A stretch of DNA of 45,946 nucleotides. It comes from Bryobacterales bacterium (GTDB lineage: Bacteria; Acidobacteriota; Terriglobia; Bryobacterales; Bryobacteraceae). Below the pieces are notes generated by a model, which made no database searches, had not been told where the DNA came from, and was given only the letters and a program-made list of their open reading frames with translations. A program made the translations under genes and the position numbers. The first letter of the stretch is position 1. Every line of letters starts with the position of its first letter. Shown one piece after another: positions 32,930 to 40,983 of this stretch. Location: contig PLDF01000194.1 in assembly GCA_003135055.1 (NCBI GenBank), positions 6,494 through 52,439 on the forward strand, written 5' to 3'.

Positions 32930-33943
32930 CTATTCGAGACCGTCGAGAACGTTGAATCTATCGCGAAAAGCCGGGGGCCATCCGCCGGGGTATTTCTGTT
33001 GCAGCCTCGCCCTGATCTTGCGCATTGCGGAGACCATCCCCCTTTGAACCCGCGACGCCGCGCAGAACCCCAGCATCGGGAAGAACAGTCTGCGACCTGT
33101 CGGGTTCAACAGATTTTCGAGGTCTTCCGCAATTTTCTCGGCGTAGGCGGCCCTGAGTTCCTTGGTAGCCAATACTCGCCCCGGCCAAATGCGAGGGTTT
33201 TGCGCGTCCTTCTCCAGCGTGCCCAGCCGTTCCATTCTTTCGAACGGACCGTATGGATCGAGAAAATCCAGAGGGAGCGGTTCGTATTTGCCCGATGGAT
33301 TTAGCGCAATGAAGACATTCCCAACGTTCACCAGACTCTTCAACAGAATGGTGTACGGCCCAATCTTGCGTGGCTTAGGATTCAGATCCGAGCTGAATCT
33401 GTCCGTGTTCCCGATGAAGGCATCGGCTGCGACGATCTCTCCCAGCTTTTCAAGTCCACCGGTGCTGGATAGGGCCTTCGCGAAGATTTTCAGAGGCGAT
33501 TCCCCATTGCCGGCGCCTGCACTTTCGATGGCGCCTTCCAGGTCGCGCAAGTCCAGCGTCTGCATCTTGGTCCACGCGGAAGCGGGTACTTTTAGCGTCT
33601 TCGTCAGTTGAGCGACCGCAGCTTTGGCGTCTCTGGGCACATAGTCCGCTTTGAGGTCCGTCATCTCGGCAAAGAACTCGCACATGTCGTCGAAATCGGT
33701 GATGAAGCGGTCCAACTCAGCCAATTCCTCGGGCTTCAGGACCTTAACCTTTACGCGAGGATCCACGGCCTTCATCACCGTGTTAGCCGGCTTTACTTTA
33801 CTCAGCACGTTGTCGGCGTTGTCCACTTTGAGGACAAGCGAGTCGCCCTGAAATCCGATGATTTTAAATACCTTCCCCCTCTTCAGTATGCAAACGCTCG
33901 AAATGTCCCAATTCCTGATCGGGGCGTCAATGTTGAGAGGCAT
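32930..33943 (-). CDS. Kinase-fold protein (PI3K/HipA/actin-fragmin-kinase-like)
   Basis: This 337-residue soluble protein has no signal peptide. An N-terminal strand pair with a Lys (DSLVLKVDN, 35-43) could bind ATP. A helical middle section follows, and then GNTDRF (178-183) preceded by EIVAADAFI. That block has the look of the catalytic loop of PI3K-like kinases. After a stretch with NVGNVFIAL (206-214) comes PLDFLDPYGPF (224-234), which corresponds to the metal-binding D.. segment. This order (N.DR, GN..N, hydrophobic-D) is also found in actin-fragmin kinase and HipA-like enzymes. The rest, from 235, is helical. I could not tie it to a named family. The gene is divergent from the EF-P paralog with about 500 bases between; the start is the ATG at 33943. 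Confidence 0.65.
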   Translation of the reverse strand: MPLNIDAPIRNWDISSVCILKRGKVFKIIGFQGDSLVLKVDNADNVLSKVKPANTVMKAVDPRVKVKVLKPEELAELDRFITDFDDMCEFFAEMTDLKADYVPRDAKAAVAQLTKTLKVPASAWTKMQTLDLRDLEGAIESAGAGNGESPLKIFAKALSSTGGLEKLGEIVAADAFIGNTDRFSSDLNPKPRKIGPYTILLKSLVNVGNVFIALNPSGKYEPLPLDFLDPYGPFERMERLGTLEKDAQNPRIWPGRVLATKELRAAYAEKIAEDLENLLNPTGRRLFFPMLGFCAASRVQRGMVSAMRKIRARLQQKYPGGWPPAFRDRFNVLDGLE

Positions 33944-34261
33944 GAGATGTTGTTGCTCCTTTTTCTAAATTTGCGGCCAGGCATCGGTATTTGCCGGCAC
34001 GTCTATAATGCGAGAACGGGCGCGGAAAATTGTCGTCAATTTTTGGGCTTTCCCGCCGGGCGGAACCGCTGCCATGAAACCGAGGCCGGGGAATGGCGCC
34101 TGGAGTTACCCGCAAGCATAGAGAACTCCGAGCCCGCGTTTGCCTTACTCGCAGGGGCGCGTCAAAGCCCGGCAGGCGGATCGCCATCCGCCGCAATCCA
34201 CCGCAGATTTACAACCCGGACGGAGCGGCTGAGGATCGGCCTCGTGGCCGGCCGCCTGGCA
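33944..34261. other. Intergenic region without a recognisable gene
   Basis: Between the kinase-fold gene and the double-hairpin repeat I see AT-richer sequence near 33945-34040, probably the kinase promoter region. No coding frame with family character is visible. Confidence 0.5.
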
Positions 34262-34348
34262 GGACAGACCATCGCTTTTCGTGGTCTGTTATGTTTCGCT
34301 AAAGTACGGCCGCCTGACAGACGACAAAAAACGACCGTCTGTCCCACC
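34262..34348. repeat. Double-hairpin REP-like element, second full copy
   Basis: The first hairpin has arms ACAGACCA (34264-34271) and TGGTCTGT (34282-34289). The second has GACAGACGA (34316-34324) against CGTCTGTC (34336-34343) with one mismatch. It matches 18562-18650 almost throughout, including GTTTCGCTAAAGT between the hairpins. It lies about 100 bases upstream of the EF-P paralog, so it may affect that gene's transcription. Confidence 0.87.
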
Positions 34349-34450
34349 TCGCACCACAGCGCCACGAATATTTTGCAGGACAAAAACGATATTCTGATTG
34401 AGTGTGCCGCTTGCATTCGCCTTCGGCGCCGGCTTGCCGTTGAGGAGCTT

Positions 34451-35026
34451 ATGGCCGTATTGATTGACGCGATTAACGTAAAGCGCAGGACTTTGTTTGA
34501 GATGGACAACACTCCGTTCTCATGCCTGGAAGCGGAGGTGAACACGCCTACCGCTCGCGGCGGCCAGACCCTGGTGCGCCTGAAGATTCGCAACCTGCTC
34601 ACCAACGCGGTCTTTGAGAAGACATTCAAGGCGGGTGACAAGTTCAAGGAGCCGGATCTTCAGTTGGTTCCGGCCTCCTATCTGTATAGCGACAGCAATG
34701 GTTCTCACTTCATGGACCAGGAAAGCTTTGAGACCCACACCCTTGCCGATGAGGTGACGGGGAACGCGCTGGACTTTCTGATCGCGGGCGCCCTGGTCGA
34801 GCTGCTCAAGTACAACGGTAATCCCATCGGCTTAGAGCTGCCGATGTTCGTTGAGCTGGCGGTTGCCGCCACGGAACCGGGTGTGCGCGGCGACTCGTCG
34901 AGCGGCAGCGTGACCAAGCCGGCCACGCTGGAGACAGGTCTCGAGATCCGCGTTCCCCTCTTTATCAAAGAAGGGGAAAAGGTAAAAGTGTCGACGGAGA
35001 GCCGGGGATTTGCGGGGCGGGCATGA
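34451..35026 (+). CDS. Elongation factor P-like protein with YeiP/EfpL-type loop
   Basis: This 191-residue protein has the three beta-barrel domains of EF-P. The KOW-like first domain is about 1-65, the OB middle domain has ASYLYSDSNGSHFMDQESFE, and the last has the TEPGVRGDSSSGS, TKPATLETGLEI and VPLFIKEGEKVKV blocks. EF-P enters stalled ribosomes at the E site and helps peptide bond formation at polyproline. The loop at 31-39 reads NTPTARGGQ, in place of the PGKG or PGRG loop of classical EF-P. This is the PTARG loop known from E. coli YeiP (EfpL). The Lys modified by EpmA and the Arg rhamnosylated by EarP are therefore not in their standard place. GAGGAG before the ATG supports the start. 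No modification enzyme gene is adjacent. Confidence 0.9.
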   Translation: MAVLIDAINVKRRTLFEMDNTPFSCLEAEVNTPTARGGQTLVRLKIRNLLTNAVFEKTFKAGDKFKEPDLQLVPASYLYSDSNGSHFMDQESFETHTLADEVTGNALDFLIAGALVELLKYNGNPIGLELPMFVELAVAATEPGVRGDSSSGSVTKPATLETGLEIRVPLFIKEGEKVKVSTESRGFAGRA

Positions 35027-35071
35027 TCCGCTGCAACCCTACCCAGCCCTCCACCCAATCGCTGCATCTCG

Positions 35072-37732
35072 CTACATAATCGGCCAATCGAACGAGACCC
35101 ACCGGTCGGGACTCACACTGCTCCACGTACACATGGGCGCCGGGGCCAGCCAATCCATCCCGGTATCGCCGCCGATCGGCGCTCCCGGCGGGGCCGCGGC
35201 GGCAGGCATGGGGACCATCGATTCCGCGGGACGTTCCAGGAACCGCTTGATGTCCGCCGCCAGCAGCGCGTGCTGGGCTTGATCGCCTTCGGTGGCGCCA
35301 GCCTCGCTCCTCAACCGCGCCGCCAGTTTCGATAGCCTCAACGACGCCACGGCGCGCACCTGCCCGTTCGGCGCCCCGGTGGCCAGCCACATCACGCGAT
35401 CCACCAGCACGCGCTGTTCGGCGCGCCGCACCTCGGCTTCGTAGGGCGACGCCGCCGGAGCGTCGAATACCGCTTTCGTCAGCCGGTCGATCACCTCCTC
35501 GAGTCCGGGCAGCGCCGGTTCCACCGCATGTTGCGCCACCATGCGCGCCGCGCGGTCGAGCTGCAGGACGAAACCGATTGTGACATCCGAAGCGATGGTC
35601 GCCGGACTCAGCGGATCGAATCCGTCGCCGGTGGTGCGCGGAAACAGCTCGCGGTGGCGGCCGAACCCGGGCGGACGCGGCGGAATCGCGTCCAGCACCT
35701 GCTTGGGCACGGTCAGCTCGGCCGGCTTCAACGTCGCCGCCAGCGCGTCCAAAGCTTTCCGCTGATTCACCGGCGTCTCCCACTTGACCGCCGTGCGCCC
35801 ATCGCCGCGCATCCCATAGATGTAATCGATGCCACCCACCATCGACGCCGCCGATTCCACCGAATAGCGGTGATACATGAAGATGGGCACCAGCGGCTCT
35901 TCAATCGTAGCCATGGGCGCGCCGTTCCGTATGGTATGCTCGCCGATGCGGTTCAGCGCGGCGCGCCGGATCTTCATGATGCGGTTCAATTCGTCCGCCT
36001 GGTTCACGCCGTTCGACCATTGATCCACTTTCGGATTCGATTCGATGTCCTGATTCGTCATGTAGCGAATATCCTTTGACCAAGCCTCGTCGAGAATCCG
36101 CCCCAGCGCCGCGTCTTCGTCGCCGGCCGGAAGCACGCGGTATCCGTAATTGATCGCGACTTTATCCCACTCGCCGATGCGCGCCGGATACGCCTCCGAG
36201 AGATCGATGGTCCCATCCGCCTTCAGTTTTTCCTGCGGATGCGGATAGTCCATCACCGAGATCCATCCGGCGGCGCTGTCGTAATAGTTGTGGCCGAGGC
36301 CCAGCGTGTGTCCCACTTCGTGCGCGGCGAGCTGCCGGATGCGCGCGAGCGCGGTCTGGTAGAGGATGTCCGGCTTCTCGGTCCCGGTGGCGTAGGGCGA
36401 GAGCAAGCCTTCGAAGATCATGTAATCCTGGCGATCGCGCAGCGACCCCAGCGTCACGGTGCCTTTGATGATTTCACCGGTGCGCGGATCGGCCACCGAG
36501 CCGCCCGTGCTCCATCCGCGCGTGGAACGGTGGACCCAGTTGATCATGTTGTAGCGGATATCCATCGGGTCGGCGCCCTCGGGCAGCACGGCCACTTTGA
36601 ACCCATTGCGGAAACCGGCGGCTTCGAATGCCTGGTTCCACCAGCTTGCGCCTTCGACCAGCGCCTTCTTGACGTCCTCGGGCGCGCCCGGGTCCACCCA
36701 GTATTCAATCGGCTTCACGGGTTCGCTCATGGCCGCATTCGGGTCTTTCTTCTCGAGCCGATGACGCCGCAGAAACCGCTTGACCATGGGTTCGCCGATG
36801 GGCGTGCTGTAGTCGACGTATGACAGGCCGCCATACCCGGCGCGCGGATCGTCATAGCGCGGCTTGTAGTTGTTGTCGGGCAATTCGACCAGCGAATAGT
36901 GCTCGCGCAATGTGACCGCTTCGGCAGTGGGCGTCACGCTGGCGACGGTTCCCGAAAACAATCCGCCGCCGAACCCGCCGCCGCCGCGCCCGCCACGACC
37001 CGCACCCGCTCCGGGGGTCCCGACCTGGATGGCCGGAGGACCCTGGGATGGCCCGCCGCCTCCGCCGCCGCGGCCTCCGGCGCCCTCGTTAGAGAACGTC
37101 AGCGTCACTTCGATCTCGGTATTTTTCGGAAACGCTTTCGTGCGCTCCATGTAAAAAGCGCTGCGCGTCCGGTCGACGCGATACGCCCCCAACGCGCCGC
37201 CCGCGCCCTGCCCGTCGCGCAGGAAGAAATCCGTGGCATCCACCAGCACATGCCCATTACTCTCGGCCCCCACCGTGAAGCCCCACAGTATCGACTTCGC
37301 AAACGAATCTTCCACCGAGCGCCGCTCCGCCGCATTCGGGCTCGAAGACCGGAACGACTGGTTGGGCTGCACCATCATTACCCGCGGCCCGACGCGTTGA
37401 AACGACACTAGCCGGCCGGCGCCTTCGGAGCCACGGTCTAGCCCGATATCGTTGGAGCCCAGTCCGGCAGCGAGACCCGTGGTGTAGAGAAAGTCGGAAT
37501 TGAAGCGAGGGATCTCCAACCATAGGTTGCCGGTGCGGTCGTCCCAGTAGAGCGGGAAGTAGCCGTCCAGTTTCTGCATGCCGGCGGTGCGCTCTTCGAT
37601 GGTTGGCGTTCGCCCGCCGGGTTGGGCTGCGGTTGCGGCGCCGCGGCCGCCTTGTTGCGCGTGAAGCGGCGGTGGGGCGAGTGAAGCGAAAAGAAGCGCT
37701 GCCGCTAAGAAGGTAAGGGATGCGTTTGACAT
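35072..37732 (-). CDS. Secreted zinc metalloprotease (DUF5117/DUF5118 type)
   Basis: This 886-residue protein has a signal peptide (about 1-25, ending LHAQQ). A DUF5118-like start follows (DGYFPLYWDDRTGNLWLEIP), then a DUF5117-like beta domain, a Gly-rich low-complexity insert at about 217-258, and the metalloprotease domain. The zinc site is HEVGHTLGLGH at 471-481 (His 471, 475, 481; Glu 472 as base), with the Met-turn SVMDYP about 14 residues later, as in metzincins. The C-terminal part is helical (TIASDVTIGFVLQLDRAARM). Such proteases are common in Bacteroidetes and acidobacteria and probably act in the periplasm or outside; the substrate is unknown. It is convergent with the EF-P paralog gene, with 45 bases between. 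Confidence 0.93.
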   Translation of the reverse strand: MSNASLTFLAAALLFASLAPPPLHAQQGGRGAATAAQPGGRTPTIEERTAGMQKLDGYFPLYWDDRTGNLWLEIPRFNSDFLYTTGLAAGLGSNDIGLDRGSEGAGRLVSFQRVGPRVMMVQPNQSFRSSSPNAAERRSVEDSFAKSILWGFTVGAESNGHVLVDATDFFLRDGQGAGGALGAYRVDRTRSAFYMERTKAFPKNTEIEVTLTFSNEGAGGRGGGGGGPSQGPPAIQVGTPGAGAGRGGRGGGGFGGGLFSGTVASVTPTAEAVTLREHYSLVELPDNNYKPRYDDPRAGYGGLSYVDYSTPIGEPMVKRFLRRHRLEKKDPNAAMSEPVKPIEYWVDPGAPEDVKKALVEGASWWNQAFEAAGFRNGFKVAVLPEGADPMDIRYNMINWVHRSTRGWSTGGSVADPRTGEIIKGTVTLGSLRDRQDYMIFEGLLSPYATGTEKPDILYQTALARIRQLAAHEVGHTLGLGHNYYDSAAGWISVMDYPHPQEKLKADGTIDLSEAYPARIGEWDKVAINYGYRVLPAGDEDAALGRILDEAWSKDIRYMTNQDIESNPKVDQWSNGVNQADELNRIMKIRRAALNRIGEHTIRNGAPMATIEEPLVPIFMYHRYSVESAASMVGGIDYIYGMRGDGRTAVKWETPVNQRKALDALAATLKPAELTVPKQVLDAIPPRPPGFGRHRELFPRTTGDGFDPLSPATIASDVTIGFVLQLDRAARMVAQHAVEPALPGLEEVIDRLTKAVFDAPAASPYEAEVRRAEQRVLVDRVMWLATGAPNGQVRAVASLRLSKLAARLRSEAGATEGDQAQHALLAADIKRFLERPAESMVPMPAAAAPPGAPIGGDTGMDWLAPAPMCTWSSVSPDRWVSFDWPIM

Positions 37733-37956
37733 TTTTGGAAAATCCTTAGGGTCTATTGTATAGCTGGTTCGCGGACGGCTGGTGGATATTCGTGCGCGGG
37801 CACCGGGCTTTCGCGCTCGTGAAGAAGCCGGCTGAGAGCCGACTGCAGTGAGTGCGTGCGCACAGCCAAAATGGTGTGCGAATAATCACATCGCTAGGTA
37901 GTAATCAGCGCTATTTCGTGCTAATTTCCGGCGTAGTCACGAGGAGAACTAGTCGA

Positions 37957-39990
37957 ATGAAAGCAATTATTGGGTTTTGCGCCTTGGCGCTCTCACTGGG
38001 GACGATGGCCCAGGCCGCAACCATCAGCACCACTCTCACGGTCAGCGCGACGGGGGCTTTGTCCGCTACAGCAGTGACCGCCACCGGCACGGCGACTATG
38101 CCGAACGTCTTCAGCGGCAACGGCACGTTTAGCGGCACACTGCCAATCGCCGGCTTCGGCGGCTCGAACGTGATCGGAACCTTTACCATCACGCTTTCGG
38201 GTGGCACGCTCGCGGGAACACTAACTCTGCCCGTCGCGCTATTAACAGGATTGCTTGGAGGCACGACAACTACGGGTACTGGGTCGGCTACCATTACCGG
38301 CGGCACAGGCACTTACAGTGGCTACACCGGCTCCTTTCAAGCCGTAAGCGGAAGCGGCGCCGCCACGTCGGCAACCGCGTTCACGCTTACCCTCACCGGC
38401 GCGGGAACCATCAACACGACGGGTGGCACAACCACCACGCCCACTCCCGCAATCACGGCAGTGCAGAATAACTACAGTTACATTCTGCCGGGCTTGCCCA
38501 ACTTTGGCATCGCGCCGGGCGCTCTGTTCATTATCAAGGGCAGCAATCTGAATAGCCAGCCCTTGTCGAGCCTGCAATCCAGCGCGGCGCCGGGCGTGCC
38601 GCTGACGCTCAATGGAACCAGCATCTCGGTCACGGTCAACGGGACCACCACGCAACCGGCCATCTACTATTCTTCGCCCTCGCAGCTCGGCGCGGTTCTT
38701 CCGTCCACGACGCCGGTGGGAACAGGGACCATCACGGTTACCAATAGCGGGCAAGCCAGCGCGCCGGCGCCTATCCTGGTGGTGCAAAGCGCCCTGGGGC
38801 TCGACACATTGTATGGCACGGGAACGGGCCAGGGGGTCGCGAGCGATCCGAACTTCAACTTTCTCGGACCCACCAACTCCGCGAGTCCCGGCGAGGTCAT
38901 CAACCTGTGGGGTTCGGGGGTGGGAGCCGATACGGCCAACGACGACCGGACTTATCCGCTAAAGGAGGACAATCTCACTAACATTCCGATGCAGGTATAT
39001 ATCGGGGGCATCCCGGCTGCTATCACGTACCGCGGCAGATCGCAATTTCCCGGCGTGGATCAGGTGCAGGTGACAATACCCACTGGGGTTCCCACCGGCT
39101 GCTTCGTTGGCGTTGTGGCAGTGAGCGGCAACATAGTGAGCAATTCGGTGACGATTCCGGTGGGTGTCGCGGGCGCCCCCTGCACCGACCCCAACATCGG
39201 GATCAGCTCGAGCACGTCCTCGACGCTGAGCGGTAAGACGAGCGTCAATTTTGGATACCTGTCGCTCTCACAGTCAACCGCCCCGGGAACCGGCGCATCG
39301 GCGGCGCCTGTGACCAGTAGCCTCGCGCTTGCGGAATTCCAAAACCAAACGGGAGCTGCCTTCGGCTCGTCCTCGGGCGGCTCGGCCGCTTCGATCGGCA
39401 GTTGCATCGTCACTGCGCCGATGGTATTAGCCGCTGGCATCCTCCCGACAATCACCGGCCTGGATGCGGGCACGATCACGGTAAACGGACCGGGCGGCTC
39501 GCAGACTCTCAACGCCGTTCCAACGACTGCCTTTTATGAAGCGAGTCTGCCAACCGGATATATTCCCGCGGCGGGCGGATCGTTTACGTTCAATGGCACA
39601 GGCGGCGCCACTGTCGGGCAATTCAGTACCACGCTGAATTTCCCCAGTCCCCTCGTTTGGACCAATATGAGTTCCGTCTCTACCATCAGCCGGTCGCAGG
39701 GAGTGCCGGTGACATGGACCGGAGGCGGCGCCGGAAGCTACGTTGTGATTGGCGGAGGGTCGACGGCGACAGTAGGAGGGCAGCAGGTGACTGTCAGCTT
39801 TACTTGCGCAGCCCCTGCGAGCGCCGGCCAGTTCACGGTTCCTTCCTATATCTTGCTGGCTCTGCCCGCCGGTAGCGGGACCCTGGCGGTGGACAATTAC
39901 AGCAACCCGCAAACCTTCACGGCGACGGGTCTCGATATCGGTTACCAGTTCGCGGGGTCGAGCGTTTCCATCAACGCTACCTATAACTGA
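37957..39990 (+). CDS. Secreted Ser/Thr/Gly-rich protein with Solibacter-type TIGR03437-like domain
   Basis: From the ATG at 37957 the protein has 677 residues, with GAGGAG about 10 bases upstream. A signal peptide (MKAIIGFCALALSLGTMAQA) is followed by a Thr/Gly/Ala-rich beta region of about 150 residues. From about 150, YSYILPGLPNFGIAPGALFI, IKGSNL and later SASPGEVINLWGSGVGADTAND form two copies of an IPT/TIG-like beta domain. This has the character of the Solibacter uncharacterised-protein domain, in which NAAS..PG....IFG..L is the usual core. The C-terminal 250 residues are again beta-rich. No anchor is seen at the end. It is probably exported and surface or matrix associated; function unknown. 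Confidence 0.82.
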   Translation: MKAIIGFCALALSLGTMAQAATISTTLTVSATGALSATAVTATGTATMPNVFSGNGTFSGTLPIAGFGGSNVIGTFTITLSGGTLAGTLTLPVALLTGLLGGTTTTGTGSATITGGTGTYSGYTGSFQAVSGSGAATSATAFTLTLTGAGTINTTGGTTTTPTPAITAVQNNYSYILPGLPNFGIAPGALFIIKGSNLNSQPLSSLQSSAAPGVPLTLNGTSISVTVNGTTTQPAIYYSSPSQLGAVLPSTTPVGTGTITVTNSGQASAPAPILVVQSALGLDTLYGTGTGQGVASDPNFNFLGPTNSASPGEVINLWGSGVGADTANDDRTYPLKEDNLTNIPMQVYIGGIPAAITYRGRSQFPGVDQVQVTIPTGVPTGCFVGVVAVSGNIVSNSVTIPVGVAGAPCTDPNIGISSSTSSTLSGKTSVNFGYLSLSQSTAPGTGASAAPVTSSLALAEFQNQTGAAFGSSSGGSAASIGSCIVTAPMVLAAGILPTITGLDAGTITVNGPGGSQTLNAVPTTAFYEASLPTGYIPAAGGSFTFNGTGGATVGQFSTTLNFPSPLVWTNMSSVSTISRSQGVPVTWTGGGAGSYVVIGGGSTATVGGQQVTVSFTCAAPASAGQFTVPSYILLALPAGSGTLAVDNYSNPQTFTATGLDIGYQFAGSSVSINATYN

Positions 39991-40017
39991 CCGGAATAGC
40001 GGGCTACAATCGGGTCA

Positions 40018-40848
40018 ATGACCAAGCCTCTTGTGTGGTTATTGACCCTCGCCGCGGCGCCGGGTCTGGCCGCCGTCACCGATCGACAGTGTACCGATCT
40101 GCTGCAACACGCGCTCACGGCGAGCAATCCCGAAACCCGGAAGATGGCCGTGGTCGCGCTGAGTCTCGCGGCCACCCGCGGCCCTCTGTTCACGCAGCTC
40201 GAACACATGCTGCAGGATAAAGACCTCGACGTGCGTCTGGCAGTGGTGGAAGGCCTGGCCGACGTGAAGACCAAGGCGGCCATAGCTGCGCTGCATACCG
40301 CGCTCGACGATTCCACCCCGGAGGTCAGTTTCGCCGCGGCTAAGGCGCTTTGGGCGCTCAACGATCCGGCGGGAAAACAGGTATTGCTGGCGGTGCTGGC
40401 GGGTGAAAACAAGACCGCCTCCGGCTTCTTCAGCAAGGAAAAGCGCCAGGCGCTGCGCATGATGCATACGCCGCGAACGACGATCCTCTACGCCGTGCGG
40501 CAAGGCGTGGGCTTCGCGCCCGTGCCGGGATTGGGCATGGGGATCTCATCGATGCAGCAGATACTCACCGACCCCAGCGTCTCCGGTCGCGCCACGGCCG
40601 CGTTGCTGTTGGGCAAAGACAGGGACAGAGCGACCCTGGACGCGCTGGAGGACGCGCTGGTCGACAAGGATTTCCGCGTGCGCGCAGCGGCCGTGCATTC
40701 GCTGGCCTTGCACAACGACCCGGCGCTGCGCGGCGATCTGGAGCCGCTGATCGAAGACCCCAAGGAAGAAGTGCGCCTGCGCGCCGCCGCCGCGTTATTG
40801 CGGCTCTCGGCAATTCCGGCGCCGAAAAAGCCGGCGGCTAAGCGCTAG
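40018..40848 (+). CDS. Secreted HEAT-repeat protein
   Basis: The 276-residue protein begins with a signal peptide (TKPLVWLLTLAAAPGLAAV). Five or six HEAT-like helical repeats follow (LEHMLQDKDLDVRLAVVEGLADV, IAALHTALDDSTPEVSFAAAKAL, ALEDALVDKDFRVRAAAVHSLALHN). A short non-repeat section around 155-185 (RQGVGFAPVPGLGMGISSMQ) may insert in a membrane or bind a partner. It lies 27 bases after the previous gene, so it could be cotranscribed. HEAT proteins act as scaffolds. No enzyme motif is visible. Confidence 0.88.
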   Translation: MTKPLVWLLTLAAAPGLAAVTDRQCTDLLQHALTASNPETRKMAVVALSLAATRGPLFTQLEHMLQDKDLDVRLAVVEGLADVKTKAAIAALHTALDDSTPEVSFAAAKALWALNDPAGKQVLLAVLAGENKTASGFFSKEKRQALRMMHTPRTTILYAVRQGVGFAPVPGLGMGISSMQQILTDPSVSGRATAALLLGKDRDRATLDALEDALVDKDFRVRAAAVHSLALHNDPALRGDLEPLIEDPKEEVRLRAAAALLRLSAIPAPKKPAAKR

Positions 40849-40861
40849 AACGCGCACTAGA

Positions 40862-40963
40862 GCTAGTACCGCAACCGGGAGATTCGGTGCTATCGTGAAA
40901 CCGCTTGCCGACGGGGCGCCCTCTGGGCCCGGCTCCGATCGGAGCCACGACCGTAAGGAAGTG
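40862..40963. repeat. Mosaic copy of the GATTCGG...GAAACCGCTTGC repeat
   Basis: This copy has the outer sequence of the family (CTAGTACCGCAACCGG, ATTCGGTGCTATCGTGAAAC, CGCTTGC and GGCTCCGATCGGAGCC, a perfect palindrome). Where the other copies have ACGCGCGC it carries GGGGCGCCCTCTGGGCCC, which is the complement of a part of the repeat at 31071-31157. It lies just upstream of the transporter gene. Confidence 0.85.
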
Positions 40964-40983
40964 ATTTTCGGCAAAAGCACAGG

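Noticed and set aside
32673..32930. 85-residue minus-strand frame whose GTG overlaps the stop of the kinase-fold gene.
   Set aside because: The overlap suggests coupling, but half of the frame is antisense to the integrase remnant and the rest is a dispersed repeat; no family character.
33608..34450. Upstream extension of the EF-P paralog frame.
   Set aside because: It runs antisense through the kinase-fold gene and a REP-like repeat; the ATG at 34451 has a good ribosome site and the normal EF-P start.
37800..37956. Possible riboswitch before the secreted TIGR03437-like protein gene.
   Set aside because: A small CGCACA/TGTGCG stem is present but the sequence does not match the conserved core of any riboswitch class I know.
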